From: Fulvia fulva | Lineage: Eukaryota; Ascomycota; Dothideomycetes; Mycosphaerellales; Mycosphaerellaceae | Direction: 5' to 3' | Length of the DNA stretch: 64,000 nucleotides | NCBI RefSeq assembly: GCF_020509005.1 | Contig: NC_063012.1 | Location: 2,108,001-2,172,000 of the forward strand | Part shown: one piece after another, positions 21,541-30,299 of the stretch | Numbering within the stretch: the stretch's first letter is position 1 | Layout of the letters: each line of letters begins with the position of its first letter | The notes under the pieces: generated by a model | Told to the model about the DNA's origin: nothing | The model's database searches: none | Seen by the model: only the letters and a program-made list of their open reading frames with translations | Program-made: the position numbers and the translations under genes

Positions 21541-22041
21541 TCAGCCTGTGCTACCAGTCATACCTTGCTCGACACCTTGGGCACCATCCAGGCTCTCAAG
21601 ACCTTTCTCGTGAACCACATCAACGTCCAGCTCTTCCATGACCTGTATGACTGTGCCGAGCGACTCAAAGAAGCCGTTGACAGCAACACGTAGCATGCGG
21701 TTGGTGGTGGCCTTGTACTCGGTCTTCAAAACCGTCTTCTTCGGATCATTCCGATCTTGATGAACCTCGTCGAGCTTCACTGCAGATGTAGAGTCTGCTA
21801 AAGCCTGGATGGGCTCTGTGGGCGCGGCATTTGTAATGAGTGAAGCTTTGAACGGATTCCCTTGTACGACAGTATTGCCGTCCGGCAAGGATTCTACTAA
21901 ACTGAAGGACCTTTGCACCAGCTGTGACAACTCGGGATCAACGGAAAGGGTCGTGATGGCGGCGCGAGCGAGGCGGTTGTTAGGGAATGGTACGTGGATG
22001 GTTCTGGTCGGAGTCAGAGTCGTGTTTTCGCTTTCACGCAT
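21541..22041 (-). CDS. PCC1: KEOPS/EKC complex subunit Pcc1
   Basis: Protein of 166 aa. Pcc1 is the small dimerising subunit of the KEOPS complex that makes t6A37 on ANN-decoding tRNAs and also affects telomeres and transcription. The two halves of the Pcc1 fold are visible: IHVPFPNNRLARAAITTLSV then DPEL near the N-terminus, and YKATTNRMLRVAVNGFFESL then GTVIQVMEEL near the C-terminus. Between them is an insertion of about 60 residues that yeast Pcc1 (88 aa) lacks. The frame extends upstream of 22041, but the next convincing ATG is 22041 and it gives a family-like N-terminus. It lies only about 160 bp from the start of the RIPed block, so its promoter is at the repeat border. Confidence 0.87.
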   Translation of the reverse strand: MRESENTTLTPTRTIHVPFPNNRLARAAITTLSVDPELSQLVQRSFSLVESLPDGNTVVQGNPFKASLITNAAPTEPIQALADSTSAVKLDEVHQDRNDPKKTVLKTEYKATTNRMLRVAVNGFFESLGTVIQVMEELDVDVVHEKGLESLDGAQGVEQGMTGSTG

Positions 22042-22204
22042 TCGACGTACAACGAGCAAGGGAAGTCCGGATCGATTTGCGCCATGACTGCTGTGATTCC
22101 ATGCGCAGTATTCACGGGGAAGTGGTCGATGTTGTGTTGCTGTATTGTTGTTCGATCTTGAGATCCTGAACATCCGTGCAATCGATAACCGAGAACTCAA
22201 TCGT

Positions 22205-23697
22205 CGCGCGGCGTAGTCTCAGTCGTTATCCTAAATTCGTGCACGCTAGACCTAATCGGTAGGGTACCTCCCTAGTAGTCTAAGTCTATATCCGTATATC
22301 TACACCGATGAAAAAAGGTTCCTTTAAGGAACATAGCTATATATATAAAATTACTAGTATACGACTCTAGACGAGTATCTATATTAAATATAGTTAATAT
22401 AGGGAGCTACGTTCAACAAGGCAAGGATTATGTATAAGACGATCGTAAAACTAGCAATGCTCTACGGAGCCTAGATATAGGGGATAGGAGGAGTAGGTAA
22501 ACCGATCCTAAAGCGGATAGAGGGACCCCTAAACCGGACGTAGGCCGCGAACCTTAGACGGATACTAGGAGCCTATAAGACAACGCTAACAAGAGTAGCG
22601 GAGGTAGAGATAGGGTTCCCCCCGATTAAACATTATATCAAGGGAATAAGGATCTAATACGCTAGGAAGACGGCGGATTATCTAGTATAATAAGCTATTT
22701 AGGACTCTACGGAGAAGATCGCTAGGAGGTACGACCGGCTACCTAGCCTTAGGGCACGTCAAAGCTAAAAGTAAGACGACCTATATACGTTTGAAGTTGT
22801 TAAGCGAACCTAGGAGTAGCTAGAGAGGAAGGAGGAGGAGTAAAAGGTACGGAGGGAAAAGGGTAATAAGGTAAAGACGTAAAGCCTCGTAGAGTAGGTA
22901 ACGGGCTACCTTTAGGAATAGGAATAGAAAGAGAATCCCCTACTAAATCGAGGACCCCTAGCATTACGCCCCTTCTAGAGATATAACTACCTACTCTACC
23001 GTAACCTAATAAGGGCCGAAGTAAGTATCGCGATATAGATTAGGTCCGAATATATCGGGTTAAGGGCCTACCTATATAGAAGGAAAGTCCCGGACGTATA
23101 TAGCCTAGTATACTAGTATAACTACCCGTTATAGAACCCGGAGTATATAGGACTACGGTGCCCGTAATAGGTAGAAGGACGAGGCTAGTAGAGAGCTAAG
23201 GTAGTAAGACATAACTACTAGTTAGTCGTAACGGATAAGCGAGACGTAAGACGGATAGTATAGTAGATACTATAGTAGGGCTTTCTTAAACAGTTCGCGC
23301 TAGCTAGTAAGACAGAGGAGTAGATAGAGAAGAGGCGGGAGGTTAAGGGGGTATAGATAGGGTAGTTATTAGGGTAGGCCTATAATACTAGTATACCCTT
23401 AATAAGAAAAATACGAAAGAAGGTAAGGTTAAGGACGTATAGGAGAGGAGAGGGGTTTTTACTCTAAAATATGAGTTTCCCCTTTATAACTAGAAGTAGG
23501 TAGTATAGCTATATAGGCTAATAGGCTCTATAATAGTATAATGAACAATATATATATATATATTAAATATAATAACGTAATTTACTACCGAGCGGGCTAT
23601 ACTACCGAGCGGGCTACTTTTACTAAGAACTATACTACTTCTACTTTAATTACGACGGTATCTTAATACGACGACATCCTATAGAATCGTTACTAGG
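22205..23697 (+). mobile_element. RIPed LINE fragment (3' region) and relics
   Basis: From about 22430 the + frame reads YKTIVKLAMLYGA, LRRILGAYKTTLTRVAE and IKHYIKGIR between stops, matching the C-terminal ORF2 segment of the better preserved LINE at 50395-55330 (YKAIVKPVMLYRAAIWAA, LKRVLGAYKSTP). It is thus a degraded relative of that element. The sequence is rich in TAG/TAA and poor in CA/TG. The 5' part from 22205 and the last 200 bp are unassigned AT-rich relic, including a short palindrome GTTCCTTTAAGGAAC near 22320. Confidence 0.7.
23584..23617. repeat. Two tandem copies of a 17-bp unit
   Basis: The unit ACTACCGAGCGGGCTAT is repeated directly (the second copy ends in C). It lies in RIPed relic just before the Gypsy-B LTR and may be a remnant of a subtelomeric or LTR-internal repeat. 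Confidence 0.6.
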
Positions 23698-23951
23698 TAT
23701 TACGGGCAGCCCGCGACCCCTTACTATAGCTACGTCAGCCCGGGTAAACCGCGGACCTTCCGTATTGGGTTAGCGCGGCTTAGCTTTACTTTATAACTTC
23801 GCCGCGCCTCGCGCTCCTCTTTCGTAGCTTCGTAGAATAACAACTCTCTCATTCGGACCCTACGGTACGCGCGCCCTTATAGTTTGTTCTACTACCCTAC
23901 CTAGATTGCGGATCTAGGTAAGGAACGCGTAATAATAGGAATAGACAGAAC
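23698..23951 (+). mobile_element. Gypsy-B 5' LTR plus leader fragment (copy 3)
   Basis: 23698-23881 (184 bp) matches the LTR of Gypsy-B at 60638-60821 in the same orientation, with the start TGTTACGGG mutated to TATTACGGG. It is followed by 70 bp of leader, including the conserved hairpin, that stops abruptly at the Copia copy 2 boundary. The rest of the element is not found on the other side of Copia, so it was deleted or rearranged. Confidence 0.85.
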
Positions 23952-24186
23952 TGTTAAACAGGTACGGGTAGATAGTAGTAGAGTAGAGTAAGAGATCAAT
24001 CTTTAACTGACTAATAGCACGAGCATGCAGCAATATATTAAGAACCAATATGTTGATTGTGTTGTATGTCTATCTAAGCTAAAGGGGAGAGAAGGTATCT
24101 CCCTACAAGCTGAGTCATCGTGGATGCCTCAGGCTGCCAGATCACTTCCTGATTGTTGACTCCCTTTGAGATGCTACATCTTAACA
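23952..24186 (-). repeat. 3' LTR of Copia copy 2
   Basis: 235 bp, ends TGTTAA/TTAACA. It differs from the LTR of copy 1 only near one end: a TG-to-TA change and a cluster of C-to-T and G-to-A changes in the stretch corresponding to CTCCACTCCGCTGCC. Confidence 0.95.
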
Positions 24187-24251
24187 CTCCCACTCATCTC
24201 GTATGGGAGGTTACAGTCTGCTCACTTCCTGTCAATAGTACTTGGACCTTT

Positions 24252-27200
24252 TTATGACAGGTTCAGCTGGCTTACAAACCTCTGGAAGTGTGGACCAGTC
24301 TTTGGTTTTGTAAACCCGTCTGCAACCATCTCAGAGGTTGGGGTGTACTTAACAGCAATAAGCCTCCTCCACCAAAGTTTCCTAACAGCGTTATAGGCAA
24401 TGTCAATGTGCTTCGACTTGTCATGGACATGTGCATCTTTTACTAGGGTGAGGGCAGCTTGATTGTCACCTCTTAATTGGACTGGTCTCAAATTTGATAC
24501 AGTCTCCTGGTTTCTAGTGATTCTTGGTTGATGGGAACAGTCTCCCACTAACTCTGGACAATCCATTTCCCTTAGCAGTGAAGCTAGGAATTGGGACTGC
24601 TTCGCACATGCATTCATGGCCATGTATTCAGCCTCCATTGTGGATGTTGCTACAGACTTTTGCTTCTTGCTCATCCAAGAAACTGGTGCCCCACAGAGGA
24701 AGAAGACATACCCAAGGATTGAGACTCTGTCTGCTTTGTCCATTGCATAATCAGAATCACAGTATCCAATAAGGTGTCCTTTTCCAGACTTTGAGAACTG
24801 AAGTCCTAGATCAGGGTATGATCTTAGGTACCTAGTGATCTTCTTCAAAGCCTTCATGTGGTAGGTGGATGGGTCACTCACAAATGAGCTCATCCTTCCT
24901 AGGACAAAAGCAATGTCTGGCCTTGTGATTGTTGCTGGCCACATCTAAGTACCATTAATACTCTGGTACTCTGCCTTGTCACACCTCTCATCCATGTGGC
25001 TTGAAGGTTTGAGGGCCTCATAGCTGTCCATAGGTGAGTGTGTAGGTGCTGCCTTCTCATGGTTCATTCCCATCTTGGCTAGGCTGTCCCTAACAAAGTG
25101 TCCTTGGTCAAGTTTCAGGATTCCTCTCTTCCTGTCCCTTGTGACTCTCATGCCAAGGATCTTTTCAGGTTCACCTAGATCTTTGATCTTGAAGATCTTG
25201 CTAAGTTCTCTTTTGAACCAGAGAACATCTGTCAACTTTGGTGCAGCAATTGGAATGTCATCCACATGTATAAGGATTATGATCTCCCTCTTCTTATGGA
25301 TAAGTAGGCATGGGTCCACTTCTGACTGTGTGAATCCAATCTCTCTGAGCTTTGACACACAGAGTTGATTCCAATCTCTAGCTGCTTGCTTAAGTCCATA
25401 CAAGCTTTTGAGGATTTTGAACACCATGTTTAGTGGAAGCTCAACTCCTGGTGGTGGTAACATGAAGATGTCTTCATGGAGGGTGCTTTCTGTGAATGCA
25501 TTGTTCACATCCACTTGGTGAAGATGAAGATCCTTCTTACACACAATAGCCATAAACACCCTAAGGGTGTCCTGTCTTACTGTAGGTGCAAATGTCTCCA
25601 TAAAGTCAACACCAAACTTCTATGAGAAGCCCCTTGCAACTAGTCTAGCCTTGAACTTTTCAATAGCTCCACTAATGCTTCTCTTAATATCAAAGACCCA
25701 TCTTGATGTAACCAGATTTGCTCCTTTTGGTGGAACAGAATTTTCCTAGGTGTTGTTACTCTGTAGAGCATCTAGTTCCTTTTGGATTGCTTCCTTCTAA
25801 AGATGTCCCCATTTCTTGTCATTCACAGCATCCTTGTAGGATTTTGGAATTGGGACCTCTTGCTTATATGCAATGGCTTCTACAGTTGCTACAAAGGCCA
25901 TTTCCTCAACTTCTTCCAGGAATTCGCTATCCTATAGTATTGAACTGTCCACTGATTGTATAGCTGCAAAGAAAGCTTAGTGAAAAGCAGCAAGGTTCTC
26001 TAAGAGGTCCATTGCTTCTCCCACTTCAGTGGTTAGTTCGGGCTTAGGGACCATAGATTTTGGGGCTTTCTGTTTCATGTCATAGCCCTTAACATCATAG
26101 TCAGCCTTTCTCTTTCTAAGGGATGATTTAGGGACCGTTACTTGTGACCTAGTAACGTCTATTTCCTAGGGATCTAGGGAGCTTCTCTCAATTGGCTGAT
26201 CGATTTTCTGAAATTCCCCTACGTTCTCCGGAGGCTAGGGAAGTTGCACAAACAGCTTTCTCGGCTGAGCGACTTTAGGGCTCTTAATTGGCTGATCTAT
26301 TTCGGGGGGGCTCTGATGGACGCCTGAATGGTAGGTAGATTGTCCTAAGGATACGTTCTTCCTCGGCCTTCCTAAGGGCTTCCTAGCTGGTGCACTACTT
26401 AGTAGATTCAATGTTAGAACATTGAGACCTATATCACCTCTAGGCTGGTCCTCAAAGAAGTCTGTATGTGTGTGTTGTTTAACAGCTCTTATGTCTAGTT
26501 CCCAAAAGAGCCAGGCTTTAGCTGTGTTTTCAATATACCTAATAAACACTGCTTCTTTACCCCTATTCATTAGCTTGTCACTTCTTGCCCATTGAGGTTG
26601 GGATCTTGTGTCCATATAGACAACAGCTTTACATCCCCAAACTTTCAAATGGTTGATGGTCGGTTTGATACTATCAAAAGCCTCATCTAGTGAAACCTTG
26701 AACCTATCGTAATCTAGGCCATTTGGCAGTTTGTTCCTCATATAAGTTTGGGCCTCTAGTGCTTCAGGCCAAAATTCAACCGGTATTTTAGCCTCTTCAA
26801 GCATTGCCCTTATAGAGTCCTCTGAGGTTTGTATTGACCTCTCAACTGGTCCATTCTGTAGAGAGTTGTATGCCTCAGTCGGCTCGAGCCCAATCCCCAA
26901 ATCCTTCTCCCACTGCTTCACTAATGCAATAAGTTCTTTTGCATTGTCAAGTCTTACTGCTTTCAGCTGCGCTGATGATTTCCTCTCTGCTTTGATCTTC
27001 TAGTTCTGGAGAGCAACTGGAGCATCTTCTCTTTTCCTAAGAGGAAAGGTCCACTTCTTCCTAGAGAAGTTGTCAACAATCTCAAGCCAGTATTTGAATC
27101 CTAGTCTTGAGATTGGTAGTGGGCCACATATGTCAATAGATACAAGGGCAAGTCTTTCAGGTCTTCTCTCTGTAACTTTGCCTTTGTACTTCTTCATCTT

Positions 27201-27530
27201 TGCTATTGAGCATACTCTGCACTGGTGAAAGCCATCCTTAGGGATAGGAATGGGTTCTTTCAAGTCTGTTACCTTGTGAAGATTCTGGAGCAAATTCTTC
27301 CCAAAGTGTGCAAATCTTCTATGCCAAAGCTCCCACTGCTTCAGGTCGGTCTCTGATTGAGCAGTCACAAAGGCATTCTCCATTGGTGGTGCACATGATG
27401 AGTAATGTGCCCGTTCTTGTAGGAGAGGAGAAATCTCATCAATGAATGGAACCCCCCCCAAGGAGCTTTGTCTGGACAACAGTCTCACCAGAGGGGGAAA
27501 CAAGAGAAAATGATGGAGGTTGCACACCAA
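24252..27530 (-). pseudogene. Copia integrase, RT and RNase H of copy 2
   Basis: Segments are 27530-27000 (GAG-pre-integrase with HRRFAHFGKNLLQNLH and CRVCSIAKMKKYKGK), 26921-26235 (integrase core), 25601-24945 (RT with LIHVDDIPIA) and 24944-24252 (RNase H), all in one frame. Stops at 27000-27002, 26235-26237 and 25797-25799 are shared with copy 1. Private stops occur at about 25980, 25747, 25620 and 24945, where copy 1 has CAA, TGG, CAG and TGG respectively. All are single transitions. Confidence 0.9.
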
Positions 27531-28884
27531 ACTGCTTGCTAAACTGGTTCCATGAAACCAGGTTCACTCCTAGCTTGGGTACAAGCAGGACATCTTCCAA
27601 AACAACTTTTCTGCCAGCTCCCCCACTCATCTCTGCATTCCCAATATGAGTGGCCAATAAAAACCCCCCTCCCACTTTGATCCATTTCTTCCTTGTCAAG
27701 GGAGTCATAGATCTAAAGAGGCAGCTTTGGTCAGTCATATAGGATGAAGCACAGGAGTCAAGTAACCACTCTGACGAGGGGAACTTGCCTTGGACTTCTG
27801 CAGTTGAGTGAGCCACTTCATCATACTCATCATCATCAGACATTGTCTCTGGGGATGAGCTGCATAGTGACTCTTGGGCGGAGAAACCTTTTCCAGTCTT
27901 CTTTGCTTTAGAGGTATAAGACTGGGCCTGGTTCTTCTGGAGTGACAGCATGTCAGAGCTGAGTTTCTTCACCATTTTCTTAAGTTCTTCTATAGAGGAC
28001 TTCTCTCTTGGTGTCCTCCTTGAAGTGGGTGGTGGAGTTCTCTTCTTCTTGACATGTGTTGTATTCTGGGAAGATGGTGGTTGGGAATGAGATCTAAGGA
28101 CCTTTCTTGCCTCAGGCAAACTAGGGCAGTCCTTGATCAGATGATCCTTCTCACAGAGAAGGCAGGAGAGTGGTCTTGCTAGACCTGAGGGCTTGACCCA
28201 GGTGGCTGCCATGCCATACTCAGCCTTAGAGGGATCCAACCTGGCTTCTTGAGCTTCAAGGATCTTTAAGGTCCTTTCATGGTCCATCTTTGGCTGAGCC
28301 ATGATAGTATCCCTGGCTACATAGTAGTCAGGTGGCAGTGAGCTTAAGAGCTGGGTCATCCTCACATCAGCTTTCCTGTAATGCTGACCCTCTGGGTCAA
28401 CATTAGCAATCCTTTTTCCAAGAGAAACCAGGTGTGTCCATGCAGATCTGATGGTGAACTCTTCACTCATCTCAAAGGTCACAAATTGCTTTGTGAGCTC
28501 ATGTGCATGGGTTGGTAGCACCTGGCTATACTTGTTCCAGAGATACACCCACTTCTCAGCAGCTCTTCCAGATTCACATGAGCCCTCAAGCTCAAATTCA
28601 TCTTCTTCTATGATCCTACTAAGGATACTGAAGTTGCATACTACATTGTGCCTTGTCCATATTAGCGTATTGAGGATCTCTTTGGTTGTAGCCTCTTCTT
28701 GGAGTTTCAGAGTCTTGCCCTTGATGTTGTCAAAAGACACTTCCATTAGGTCATCAATTGCAAAGAATGCTGATTGGCTCTCCATCTTGTATCTCTGAAG
28801 GTTGAACCATCTCTTCCAATTGTCCCTCCCAAGAATTGGGATTTTGCCTCCCTTCTCCTCTGTCTTCTCTTGGTATGGATCCAT
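27439..28884 (-). pseudogene. Copia gag-protease ORF of copy 2
   Basis: The open frame starts at ATG 28884 (MDPYQEK) and codes for about 480 residues of capsid. It has a UBN2-like region (WTRHNVVCNFSILSRI, SAWTHLVSLGKRIANVD, LLSSLPPDYYV) and a zinc knuckle variant CLLCEKDHLIKDC, one residue short of the usual C-x2-C-x4-H-x4-C. It ends with the retropepsin start WLLDSCASSYMTD, where DSGASSHMT is usual. The frame leaves the polyprotein at a run of eight G (plus-strand C 27452-27459): the integrase-side frame continues in +1. This is probably a slippage indel. If the ancestral run had seven G, gag-pol would have been one frame. Confidence 0.85.
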
Positions 28885-29313
28885 AATAAATTGGATGTAA
28901 TGAAACAAGGTGTGTATGTTCCAAAGTGGTGGCTCAGATCCTGCTGAGGCTTCTGGTGTAGAATGGGAAAGTTCGTAGGTGTGGATACTAAGGCCTACTT
29001 GGTAAAGTAAAGGAGCGGTGTGAGGTCTCGGGGCTAGGACACAGGTCTGTCTCTCCTAGCAGAGCTTCAAATGACTTACTTGAAGTCCTTCTTAATAGTA
29101 TCTCGATGCAGTTCTGCCTATAGAGTATCTTCAAGGTATTGGCTTTAAGTAAGCCGTATAGAGTCCTTGTCTAGGTTACCTATCACTTAGTATCGAACTA
29201 AGCTCCTTGACAGGATAGACGGGGTAGACTTCTGATTCCCAGATGTTTTCTGCTACGATAGCAAGGGATACAAGTAACCTGTACTGATATAGGTTGCTCT
29301 TATTCCTACACAA

Positions 29314-29329
29314 ACCCGGGCTTATAACC
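29314..29329 (-). other. Primer-binding site, half-tRNA(iMet) type
   Basis: Directly after the 5' LTR end (CAACA) the minus strand reads GGTTATAAGCCCGG. This complements the anticodon arm of initiator tRNA-Met with one mismatch in the anticodon loop. Drosophila copia primes from a half-tRNA(iMet) with GGTTATGGGCCC in the same place. Confidence 0.7.
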
Positions 29330-29564
29330 TGTTGAACAGGTACGGGTGGATGGCAGCGGAGTGGAGTAAGAGATCAATCTTTAACTGACTAATAGTACGA
29401 GCATGTAGCAATATATCAGGAACTAATATGTTGATTATATTAGATGTCTATCTAAGCTAAAGGGGAGAGAAGATATCTCCCTACAAGCTGAGTCATCGTG
29501 GATGCCTTAGGCTGCTAGATCACTTCCTAATTGTTGACTCCCTTTGAGATGCTACATCTTAACA
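29330..29564 (-). repeat. 5' LTR of Copia copy 2
   Basis: 235 bp, same length as its partner. Differences between the two LTRs are nearly all transitions in CA/TG context, with at least one transversion, so most of the apparent divergence is RIP rather than age. Confidence 0.95.
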
Positions 29565-29771
29565 GTATTAATAGTATTATAAGACCTTTAGATATAGATA
29601 GATAGATTTGTTATTCCCCTATTCTAGGACCCTATTCGGCCTATATAGGTATATATCTATTATTATATATAAAGAGAAACCCGAATAGGTAAAAACCCTT
29701 CCCGCCCCCGACTTCTCCTTATCTAGATTAGCTTTCCCTCTAAACGTACGTAGTCTATATTACTATCCCGT
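29565..29771 (-). mobile_element. LINE copy 1, 3' end (left part, split by Gypsy-A)
   Basis: From about 29592 the sequence matches the LINE 3' end at 55505 onward on the same strand, starting with the AGATAGATAG tail and followed by TTCCCCTATTCTAGGACCC. Bases 29565-29591 are unassigned AT-rich flank. The match runs to 29771, where Gypsy-A begins, and resumes at 35914. Confidence 0.85.
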
Positions 29772-30214
29772 TGTTAGGGCGAGAGCCTAGCCTATAAGAT
29801 GTAAGGGTGAAAGCGAGAATGCAGGTGCGAAGTGCAGATGCAAAAGGGTATAGTATGATTGCTACACAAAACAAAAGACGAAGAAAGCAAGAGAGGCCTA
29901 GGGAAGGCCAGATATTTATACGCGACCCTCGCGAGTGCGTATCCCCGCATTAACAGGGCTAACCCGTGCGAAGCCGCGCTTAGCAGCTTTGCTCAAATCC
30001 TTATTCCAACCTGCCCTACGTTCCGAGTCTTCCACGTGCTTCAAGGTTTGGTAGAGGGGTGAATTTGGAGGGCTGGGTCCCGTAGTGAATGTTGCGGGGC
30101 ATGTGATTCTTGGCGTTTATACACCAAGCTGGACTGTCACTTCTTGACGACTTCTAAGCGCTCTGAGGCTCTTCTGTCCCTACCTTCTGTACACTCTGTG
30201 GGGAGACCATGACA
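29772..30214 (-). repeat. 3' LTR of Gypsy-A
   Basis: 443 bp. On + it reads TGTTAGGGCG to CCATGACA. About eight differences from the partner LTR were seen by eye, all transitions. A 67-codon stop-free stretch inside it has no ATG start and is not a gene. Confidence 0.95.
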
Positions 30215-30299
30215 GTAGCCCCCCCGAACAAAGCTGAGTTCCTACGAAGCCGTAGTAGTTCCACATATCGAGGATGTTCAGCTTCAGTACTAGGCCTAG

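Larger units (their letters stand above)
23952..29564 (-). mobile_element. Ty1/Copia retrotransposon copy 2, complete
   Basis: 5613 bp with two 235-bp LTRs (5' LTR 29330-29564, 3' LTR 23952-24186), gag, protease, integrase, RT and RNase H in Copia order. It is the least mutated element in the block. The flanks are AGAAC on the left and GTATT on the right, so no 5-bp target duplication is seen. The left flank is Gypsy-B leader and the right flank is unrelated AT-rich DNA, which suggests recombination after insertion. Confidence 0.96.

Noticed and set aside
5014..22041. Secondary-metabolite gene cluster around the monooxygenase, GT8 and Zn2Cys6 gene
   Set aside because: No polyketide, peptide, terpene or alkaloid backbone gene is present, and housekeeping genes are interspersed.
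29859..30062. 67-codon stop-free frame repeated at 35553-35756
   Set aside because: It lies wholly inside the two Gypsy-A LTRs and starts at TTG, not ATG; it is LTR sequence.
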